From assembly GCA_905331475.1 (NCBI GenBank), contig CAJNYU010000027.1, positions 496,001 through 560,000 on the forward strand: a stretch of 64,000 bases of DNA, given 5' to 3'. Numbering within the stretch: the stretch's first letter is position 1; each line of letters begins with the position of its first letter. The notes beneath the pieces are model-generated. The model saw nothing but the letters and a program-made list of their open reading frames with translations. It searched no databases and was not told where the DNA came from. This DNA comes from Rotaria socialis (taxonomy: Eukaryota > Rotifera > Eurotatoria > Philodinida > Philodinidae). Made by a program: the position numbers and the translations under genes. Shown here piece after piece: positions 56,110-64,000 of this stretch.

Positions 56110-59011
56110 CTAATCATGTTCACTATATGATAAAATATTTGTAACAAACAAGTAATCATTTTTTTCTACGACTATACAATGATTGTTGATATAATCAGTT
56201 CGAACAACGTCTATCTGACAATGGTCTTTTTGTAAAATAAAATACATGGAATCTATTGGGTTTTTTAATAAATGATAATAACAAGAATTTTTGAAAAAGT
56301 TACTGCACAACTCTTTAATACGATGATGCTTAATAATTGCATAGTTAACACTATTACAAACAAAAAAGAATTCAATAATGCCAAAGCGGTATTCGATAGC
56401 ACCATTAGCCAATGAATATTGTACAAAATAGCTAACAGAAGTTTGTCTTCTATTATATATTAAAGAATGAAATGTTTCATTTTTCATAATAAATCGACGA
56501 TAAATTAAACAACATGAACTCAAATCAGTACACATACATAAAGAAGAATGAATTTGATTCATATAATCATAATCGTTTGATGTAGTAGAAGATAAATCAT
56601 AAGGTCCATCAATAGTTGCCTTTCGTATCTTTTTTCTTTGAATGCAAAGGTCAATATTATAATAATAAGTTATTGAATCTCCATAATAGCGAGTACCATG
56701 ATGCTCACTACTTATAGCTCCAATGAAACTTTCTTGGCCAAAACAGCCTAAATTGCATAATGAGCCGTGTGTTTCATACATATATGAATAGTGAGCATGT
56801 AGATGCAATTTAAAAGGTTGTAACTGATCATAAAACAATTCATGATCTACATAAAATCTAGAAAAGAGACGATCAGCAATTTCATTTGTTTTGTTACCAA
56901 ATATATGGCCACTATGAAGCAAGCGTATAGCAATAACATATAACGCAAGATGGGCATATTGTTCACTTGGCAATAACAAATTCATGTGTGGTAATAATCC
57001 GTAAAAAAGTAAATTCCTAACTTCTGTACCTTTCACAAATGCAAAATTATCCATCGATCTTATTTTTCTATTAAAAAAGTCTAAAAATAAAAAAGTTGGA
57101 TGAATTCAAATTAAAAGGTTGCAATTAAAAATTGCATACTACTAACGAGGAAATTTTTGATTTCTTAATTGAATGTTAAGTTGTTCACGTTGTATTGGCT
57201 TCAACTGACGATATATGGATAGTATTATTGCTTTGGCATGACCTAGAAGGGTCACGTGTAAATAGTCTATAACGACTGCGTTTGGTAATGGCAGATCCAA
57301 AATATCATCGAGCATAGTTTTTCCTAAATGACCATAAATGTTGTTTTTTTTACGTTCAGCTTTCTTCGATCCTTTCGAATATTGTTCTGCTGTTCGTAAA
57401 ATGAGTGATGAATAACGATACTGACGTTTGTGACCGATATGTTCTCCTTTAATGAAACAGAACCAGCAGCAATAATAACCATTATGATTAATAAAAATTG
57501 CAAATTAAACTGATGGCAGGACAATCTCCAGTGATACCAAATATAATTAATTTATGATTTTTGTTCATTACATTAATACCTATAATTGTAAAAAGATAAT
57601 ATTTTACGAATAAAAGCTGCTTTTTATTTCATATTAATAGAAAATAAAAATTGACTAAAGATGCATATCCTTTAGTGCATGTTATCTTCTCTTTTTTCAT
57701 CTTCAGAGTTTAGTATCTCAGGAACATCTAACTCCCTTTCAAAGAAAAATTTAGGAAGGAGAATAAAAGGACACCTATAAATATCAATAGTAGGTTCCTT
57801 TGAATCGACTAAATATAATAAAACTTATAAATACCTTGTGACTTGATAGCTTTTAATTTATTCATAGCAGACCTCAGCCACAACTTCACTTTTGGCTCAG
57901 TAAATCCCACCCATATGGAAATAGGAACCATGTTACTTCGTCGATTACGCAACTTTGGATGTAATTCAACAAAGCAAGCACTAAGCATCCACATCTTTAA
58001 TTTACTAGATTTAGCCACGCTCACACCGTCAATATGCAATAAAAGGCTAATAATCTCTTCATGGTTATTCTTCTTTAGTAATTGTTGATACAAACTTCCA
58101 AATGGTATGTCTCTGGTTTTATCGACATCATCATTGGCTTTAATTTTGACTTTATACTCATCAATATTCGAATATAATCTTAACATAACATTTTTAATTA
58201 TCACTTCGATATCGCCATCGTATCTTGAAAAAAAATTAAAAATAATAATTTTAGAGTATGATGAGACCATAAGGAAAAACACTTACACAAAAGCAACTCG
58301 AGTTTTATTTGACGTACTGCATCGTGGACAAGTTATCTGTTTATAATCAAAATCCAATGAACATAATAAGCATACAGATCGCTTAGTAAATAATTCCTGA
58401 ACACCGAGTAAATCTCGGATTTGCTTTTCTGTTGACGGCATAGTATTAGGAACAGGCAAACCCGATTTGATCAAAGATAAAAATGAGTTTGTATGTATTT
58501 TACTTATGTGAGATTGACGTGCTATGATCATAAACCTTTCACAATAATCAAGTGTTGTATTGCTTGTATAATGATGTAGTGGTAACGCGGAAGCTTCATT
58601 TGAACCATCATCACATGAGAGTGCTAGTCCGTTGTCCTCTGAGTCATCATAAATGTGAAAAGATAAATTACCTATTATTTCATCATGATTTTCGTTGTCG
58701 TTTTGCAATGTATATTCATTTAGATGAATAAAGTCTTGCTGTTCATCCTCATAATGATCAATAAAAATATTATTATGAAAATCAACTGTGTTGCTTCTTG
58801 CTGTTTCTGCACGTTCATTTTGTTTACCTTGTGTTGACATTAATAAATCAGGATAAATTCGTTCTTGTTTTTGTAAGCGTTTTGTTCGGCGCTGAATATT
58901 CGTCTTATTGTATCTTTTCCGTCTGTTATGTTGATCATATTCTATTGCAAGTTCCAACTCAAGCCAATCCATTTCTAAACATCTAGAACGTTCCAAACAA
59001 ACATTCGACAA
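56110..59011 (-). CDS. tnp2/DUF4218-type transposase of the BEN transposon
   Basis: Right to left, exons 59011-58287, 58223-57835, 57579-57147 and 57080-56110, about 838 codons. The N-terminal part has an Arg-rich start and a CxxC..CxxC zinc ribbon (CLLCSLDFDYKQITCPRC). The tnp2 core follows: LLLHIDGVSVAKSSKLKMW, RRSNMVPISIWVGFTEPK, FGITGDCPAIS, NHNGYYCCWFCFIKGEHIG (the G-x-C-x-x-C turn typical of tnp2) and VVIDYLHVTLLGHAK. The catalytic acids are probably in the IDG, GDCPA and IDYLH motifs. The DUF4218-like part begins MDNFAFVKGTEVRNLLFYGL and includes FGQESFIGAISSEHHGTR. One extra base in a homopolymer (57493-57497) shifts frame inside exon 3; everything else is open, so it may be a sequencing or assembly error. 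The C-terminus SYSEHD is shared with the second copy. Confidence 0.85.
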
Positions 59012-59489
59012 AATATATAAGATGGTAGCTGAAATAGAAAAACATCATCGACGTGTGACGATCGAGCTAGAAACAAGCTTGACGCATTATATAATCAGAT
59101 AAGAATAGTGTTTTCAATACTAAAATAACTGACGAAGAAAATTCTAACGGTATCATTCTCTCCCGGTATATAATGCAGTCGTATTCACAGCTGCCTAGGC
59201 AAGTCTATCTTGATTTCTCAAATATTTTATGATCAGAAATGTAAGATATAAATAATTATTTTACCTATATGATTTTTCAAAATTTCAAAAATAAAAAAAG
59301 ACATATTTCAAATTTTTAAAGATGTCGCTACAATCGTCACCATTAGATGAATGTGCACATTTTCACCATGTTGAGTTAAATTATTGTATTTTCGATGACA
59401 TGTTATCAATAACAATATTTTAAGCACTAAAAATATTTCGTTCACTTAGCGAAATCCTTAATTATAGGCTTTTGAGTTGCGGAAAAAAA

Positions 59490-59677
59490 ACGATGCGTAA
59501 ACGATGTTCGTTACTGAGTCGTATACGACTTGTCGTACACGGAACCGGAAACGGACTGAAATTTATCCGTTTTTGCGATGTAAACGGATAATAGTATACG
59601 GAAACTCACGACTTTCCGTAAATATGCCGTTTTCTACTCATTTACTACCGTAAACGGAGCGTATCGTTTGACCTGGG
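59490..59677. repeat. Right TIR and subterminal array of tnp2-BEN transposon
   Basis: GTCGTATACGAC, ACGGAACCGG, TAAACGGATA and CCGTAAACGG words lead into the terminal CGTTTGACCTGGG, the inverse of the left end. Confidence 0.8.
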
Positions 59678-60072
59678 ATGTTATTCTTTTTTTTTCTCTT
59701 TGAGAATGCAAATAAAATAATGTTACAGTATATTTAATAGCCCTCATACTTTTTGTCAATGCTAGAGTAGATATTTACTAGAGATCACATCTCTCTCCCT
59801 ATATTCTGGATCTGCTGCTGACTCAGCTAGACGTCGCTGACGATTCACAACAGAATATTTTAGGTCAAAAGAAGAAAATAATTGAAATATCTCTTAATCT
59901 CTGAATGTTTGTGACTCATTTTCTTGTATGATTGTGTTAATATGAAAGGATGTAAACTTTATTAGACAATTTTATCATTCGAACTAAGCAACACAAAAAT
60001 AATTAATATCAAAATAAAGAAATTTTTGCATAATTCGATATTCGAAATCTAATTGAGTCTTTTTACTAAAGC
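59678..60072. other. Spacer between the two head-to-head transposon units
   Basis: No coding similarity to the transposase N-terminus is seen here, although the second unit needs it. The sequence is AT-rich without obvious TIR. Confidence 0.5.
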
Positions 60073-60948
60073 TGCTCCATGGACCACGTACACTTGGCGA
60101 TGCAACAGAAATTATAGCTAATGAACTCATGATCAATTACTACAGAGATCATCAATCATTTTATACAAGTATTCAGAATTTCGTTTTGCACTTGCATGTG
60201 CACTATGCAAATCAATATCGTTTACATGGTAGTTTATCTAACCTTGGTACTTTTGGACAAGAATCATTATTAGGACATTTTGCTAAGAATCGACATGGAA
60301 CACATCACTTTGGAGAGTTAATTACAAACAATTATAATGTATGTAATATTCTATTGATGTTACTTAACTCTACTCTAGGTATTTGGGTTACAATTTCAGG
60401 TAGATTTCACAATTCACAATCAACCAAACTCTCATTCATCAAGTAGAAACATCGAAATCGATGGAATATTTGATCTTCATGATAGTTCGATTAGCCGTGC
60501 TCTGCACGAGTATCATAATGCTCTATGCATTTGTGATAAAATTGACCAATGCATCAGTATATATCGTCGTTGTCGGCTTAAACACACGATCTATCATTCC
60601 TTATTATATCGAAGACGAGGATCATCAGTCAGCTACTTCGTTCAATATTCAAAAGGTCACGACGATAATTTATTTGGTAAAATCGATTTATTCTTCAAGT
60701 GTAACAATAAAAATTTTGCTTTAATTCATAATCATCGATTGAAACATTTGTTCACAGATTATTTTCTCTCATCTAATTATCATGACATCTTGCTTAAAGC
60801 ACTCGATGTGTATTTCTATGTACTTCATCATACTTCTACTTTTACTGATGTTGTCACTGTTGACAAGATATCAAATATGTGTATTGTGTTTACGTTTAAT
60901 GATTCTCTTGTTGTAACACCACTATCATCATCATACGAACACGACTAA
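60073..60948 (+). pseudogene. Transposase C-terminal (DUF4218-like) domain, unit 2
   Basis: Two exons, 60073-60338 and 60379-60948, separated by a 40-bp GT-AG intron, both open. The first starts after a CTAAAG acceptor and reads LLHGPRTLGDATEIIANELM, aligned with LLHSGHIFGNKTNEIADRLF of the intact copy. It continues with HLHVHYANQYRLHGSLSNLG then FGQESLLGHFAKNRHGTHHF. The second exon has IYRRCRLKHTIYHSLLYRRR and SVSYFVQYSK and ends SYEHD. The catalytic tnp2 part is absent, so it cannot be an active transposase. Confidence 0.8.
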
Positions 60949-61049
60949 TTTATTCTTTTCAATTAACTTCTATTAGCATACTAGTTTGATAATTTTTTCA
61001 ATACTTATGTATAAAATAATGAATGCGAAAAATGGACGACCAATTTTTT

Positions 61050-61245
61050 TCCTTCGTCCTATCAAGCGAGAGAGCGAACCTAAATCGATCTCGTTTCAAA
61101 CTATTGTTTTCTTTTCTTTCGTCCGACCAAGCGAGAAACTGAACCTAGATACATCTCATTGCAAACTATTGTTAACTTTTTCTTCGTCAGGTCAGGCGAG
61201 AAATCGAATCTAGATAGATCCTATTTCATATTATTGTTTCTTTTC
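61050..61245. repeat. Tandem repeat, ~64-bp unit, three copies
   Basis: TTCGTC-x6-CAAGCGAGA starts at 61053, 61118 and 61182, each followed by GAACCTAGAT-like and TTCA-A-TATTGTT words. It lies between the transposase and BEN genes of unit 2. Confidence 0.75.
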
Positions 61246-61547
61246 TGTGATAGTCTTTATATATTTAATATAGCTATATATACTATAAGCTTTAGTATTT
61301 TTCGTCATTTACGCATTCAACATCTTCGTATAGTAATGACATCACGTCGACAAACGTTTCCACGTCGAGTTTTCACTCCAACACAACACACACCACCTTC
61401 AACCCATTACTTACTTCTATTTGAAGAAACTAATTCGTACCAAATTGTTGCCTGATCAAGTCTTAAAAATATAAATGATGGTGTTACATTTATTCTTATT
61501 CGTAATAAACTTTTACAAGCCAAAATAGTCTTTCATGGTCTACTTTC

Positions 61548-61583
61548 ATATTTATTTATTTATTTATTTATTTATTTTATTCT
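61548..61583. repeat. (ATTT)n microsatellite
   Basis: About eight TTTA units inside the first intron of the unit 2 BEN gene. Confidence 0.85.
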
Positions 61584-62366
61584 CGCTTATTGTCTTTCAG
61601 GCTCCCTTGAAGATTGTAATAGTGAATATGCTCGATTAACTCGTTTATCACAAGATCAAGCCGATGATCAAAATGATGGTAATATTCTCGCTTCATGTTT
61701 CAAACTGATACATGCCATGATTTTCATTCTTTCAGATGATTCGATTCAAGATGCTATCAATATGATTAATTCATCTATGAAAAATATAAGATCTTCAAAA
61801 ATTGATCGAACACGTTTATCATCATCAACTTCATCATCACCACGAATTTCAACATGTGCACAAACACCAGAAAAAATAGATGTTGAAGGTATGCTTAATT
61901 CTTTATTTTTCAATGAAGATTTTAATTGAGGTCATCTAGTATATACACTTTTTGTTCTCTCTATCAGCACGACAAGTTCAGTCTTTGAGAAGCAATGCAT
62001 CTTATATATTCGAAATGAACCATTTTTATTTCTTCATCAAAATGATTGTAGCTGTAGTGTTTTATCACTACAAACAATTTATAAATGAATATGGTTTGTG
62101 CCATTCGTATATTAATAATATAGTTTAATCGCTATAGATTCGACGAGATATTTTTCCTATTGTAAAAATTTTATTTTCTTTGTTTTATAATAACTTATAT
62201 TATTTTATTTTATTGAACAAGTGTCAGATAGTGATGATGAAGAAAATTCATTTTTTGATTGTCGTAAACGAACGAAGAAAACATTATTTGAATCATCATC
62301 AAAGAAGAGAAGGAGCACCATCGGTAAACCTTTAACACAACGTGTTTCAACAGCTTCAAGTGAGTT

Positions 62367-63120
62367 NCAGATCAAATTGATCCAATCGATCTAGATAGAA
62401 ACTTTTATGAATTTAAAAAACAATATTTAACATCTTTTGACAATCGGTAGAATGAAATCGACTGAAGTTTATTCGACGGTTCCATTGGATAAAATGGAAT
62501 GCAATTTCTTTTCAAAATAGATCGAAATCGAATCAAATACAGATTTTTGAGAATAATTTGTTTGAAAAAAAACCCAAACGAAAATATTTGCATAGTAGAT
62601 TTGAATCGAATGAAATGAGATTCCTTTTGAAAAGTTCATCGAATCGAATTCGATAATATCCTTTTGACCATTTTCTGACATCAAATTCAATGATGTTTCT
62701 TTTTCAAAATAATCGAATTAGGATTTTTCAAGAGTAGATAAAATGAAGTCGAATTAAGATTAGTCGATGATTTTATCAAATCAAATTTAATGGAATAGTT
62801 TTTGAAAAGTAGATCGAATTGAATTAAATAGAGATTTTTAGAATTCGTTTGAAATGAATCAAATAGAAATTTTTAGACATTTGATCGTAATAAAATGCAA
62901 TCAAAATTTTCTTTTTGGAAAGCGCTGCAGTCAGATAGAACTAAGATTTTAAATCAATTATTCGCAAAGAAATCAATTAAAGATTTTCTAAGAATAAATC
63001 TGATGGAATGAATTTTTTAGAAGGAAATTGAATTGAATAGAAAAGAAGTTTGTCGAAAATTGCTTTGAACGAAGTTCGATGAAGATTTTTAGCAACTATA
63101 GATTGATTGAAATAGAGTAA
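62367..63120. repeat. TCGAAT / AGATTTTT word array in BEN gene of unit 2
   Basis: Words such as AATCGAAT, TAGATCGAAT, GAAATGA and AGATTTTTAGAAT recur irregularly for 750 bp. The composition is similar to the 53349-53580 array, so both may derive from one hAT-like family. It replaces the central exons of the BEN gene. Confidence 0.6.
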
Positions 63121-63567
63121 GGGGTTTCAAGTGTGGGCGAATAGAATCATATCTAATGGAATCGTACATTTTTCATTCGTTATAGTGTGTATGCTACATT
63201 CTCTTGTTTATATTAAGATGTTCAACAATTACAATTTACTTGATTTGATGGCTACCGATTACGGGAATTATGCCCGTAAAATTTTGCGAATAGTTTTTTC
63301 TCAAGATGAACTCAAGAGTTCGATACTGCCACCTGGTAAACCTCATTTAAGACGTCAGCCACTTGATCAAGATCGCTTTAAGATTTGTATGGGTATGTAA
63401 ATTTTTTTCAAGTTTTTTTCGGACTGGAAAGTTTTTGTTCTTTAATAGATGCAATTCGTTATAAATTTAAATTGGACGCAGTAAATTTTGGTTTATTTTA
63501 TCGAGCACTTTTACGAAGAAAATTAACCGATTTTTTAATCGAAGAACGTCGACGTCAATCAACTTAA

Positions 63568-63853
63568 GAAGCTCGACAATCAATACAACTTAATGATACA
63601 CAGCAAAGAAATCAAGCTGACTTTTGACGAATTACTCGACTGAACTTTTTTTTCTATTTGTTTCTTCGATTGTCATGAAAAATTGCAGTTTTGTATATAA
63701 GATATTATAATTGAAAAATAAATATGAGAGCTGTTACAATCATGTGAAACACATAGCATGATATTTTTATTAACGAAGTTACTGATAATAGAGAAAAAAA
63801 ATAAACGATCTGATATATGATCGTAAAGAAACACTAATATGGTGGTTTAGAAC
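63568..63853. other. 3' flank of unit 2 BEN gene
   Basis: AT-rich with AATAAA hexamers near 63716 and 63801 that could be polyadenylation signals. Nothing else seen. Confidence 0.45.
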
Positions 63854-64000
63854 ATTGTCCAGCCAAGCATGCGATAGTATACTACAACCGTAACTCGTCG
63901 AAATTCATCGTATACGACACGACGACACACGGTCGTAATTCTGACGGCAAGTAATACGACGAAACACGATCGGATACGATCGTAAATTTCACCGTACACG
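63854..64000. repeat. CGTA-rich words like tnp2-BEN transposon ends, runs off window
   Basis: Begins TCCAGCCAAGCATGCGATAG, loosely like the CCCAGGTCAAACGATACGC terminus, and continues with GTATACGAC, GGTCGTAA, ATACGAC and GATCGTAAA words. These match the subterminal words at 59490-59677. It is probably the end of a related element that extends past the window. Confidence 0.5.

Larger units (their letters stand above)
53611..59677 (-). mobile_element. 6.07-kb tnp2-BEN DNA transposon, nearly intact
   Basis: The left end CCCAGGTCAAGCGAAACGG and the reverse complement of the right end CCCAGGTCAAACGATACGC form short TIRs. Both ends carry 200-270 bp of CCGTAAAC / GTTTACGG / GTCGTA words as subterminal repeats. 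Between them, on the minus strand, lie a multi-exon tnp2/DUF4218 transposase and then a BEN-domain gene. This layout (short TIRs, subterminal repeats, tnp2 transposase plus a second gene) resembles CACTA/EnSpm elements, although the terminal bases are not CACTA and no convincing target duplication was found. Only one break was seen (an extra base in the transposase), so the copy is young or was recently active. Confidence 0.85.
60073..63567 (+). mobile_element. Second tnp2-BEN unit, 5'-truncated and internally damaged
   Basis: Carries, in the same order as the 53.6-kb element, the transposase C-terminal domain and a BEN gene, but on the plus strand and with strongly diverged sequence. The transposase core is missing, the BEN gene has lost its central exons, and no left terminus is present. 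CGTA-rich words at 63854-64000 could be its far end or the start of another copy. DNA transposon remnant. Confidence 0.75.
61336..63567 (+). pseudogene. BEN-domain gene of unit 2, damaged
   Basis: Recognisable exons: 61336-61537 (with one in-frame TGA at about 61453, where the intact copy has GH), 61601-61678, 61736-61888, 62222-62359, 63218-63392 and 63449-63567. They match the intact copy in order: the MTSRRQTFPRRVFTP start, an acidic SDSDDEENSFFD exon, a basic KRTKKTLFESSSKKRRS exon and the BEN core (DYGNYARKILRIVFSQDELK, then PLDQDRFKICM and DAIRYKFKLDAVNFGLFYRA). The coiled-coil exons and the exon leading into the BEN fold are missing, replaced by a TCGAAT-rich repeat (62367-63120) that starts at a single N. 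Function is unlikely in this form. Confidence 0.75.

Noticed and set aside
1-64000. tRNA genes and CRISPR arrays
   Set aside because: No convincing A-box/B-box pair with a cloverleaf was seen. Repeats with regular unique spacers are absent, and the tandem arrays here have no spacers.

Overview
The window looks like a bdelloid rotifer nuclear contig. It is AT-rich, and its host genes are split by very short GT-AG introns (mostly 40-65 bp). Several proteins look bdelloid-like, there is a four-unit stretch of the bdelloid telomere hexamer (TGTGGG on the minus strand, 52443-52466), and one intronless protoglobin gene resembles fungal proteins. DNA transposons and LINE remnants are dense between the genes. 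This mixture of host genes, foreign-type genes, transposons and interstitial telomere repeats resembles bdelloid subtelomeric DNA. The assignment is inference; no search was run.

Layout. 1-893: 3' part of a CHTOP/FOP mRNA-export adaptor (+). 1424-2977: POFUT1 protein O-fucosyltransferase (+). 3304-4384: an unrecognised three-exon gene (-), convergent with POFUT1. 5383-6308: a short repeat abutting a decayed PIP-kinase pseudogene (6290-7342, -). 8.5-11.2 kb: a TTCCGG-rich array and a 1.55-kb terminal-inverted-repeat (TIR) element. 12541-13191: protoglobin (+). 13.9-24.6 kb: a transposon thicket. It holds a decayed LINE (-) split by a hAT-type element with a perfect 8-bp target duplication, a foldback element with a 6-bp duplication, a Tc1/mariner-like MITE, a hAT-like remnant carrying a nested repeat, and a second LINE ORF1 fragment.

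28796-33457 is an eight-exon gene for a signal-peptide, Thr-rich, single-pass membrane glycoprotein. A second partial copy starts at 36233 and runs into a 100-N gap. About 39.5-43.9 kb is a strongly diverged satellite of roughly 91-bp units. 45328-45678 is a GPCR pseudogene (+), 46001-46821 is NAT9 (-), and 48338-49777 is a nuclear hormone receptor (-).

The most interesting region is 53.6-64 kb. A 6.07-kb DNA transposon with matching inverted ends carries two minus-strand genes: a tnp2/DUF4218 (CACTA/EnSpm-like) transposase of about 838 codons, with one apparent extra base, and an intact nine-exon BEN-domain gene of 395 codons. A second, diverged and damaged unit (60.07-63.57 kb, +, head-to-head with the first) has the same gene order, so the BEN gene looks like conserved cargo of the family rather than an accident. 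The last 150 bases hold CGTA-rich words like those at the transposon ends.

I saw no tRNA, rRNA or CRISPR, and no retroviral or Polinton-like element. Single Ns lie at 15515, 20383, 20686, 26695 and 62367, several of them at repeat breakpoints, so some apparent truncations may be assembly joins.
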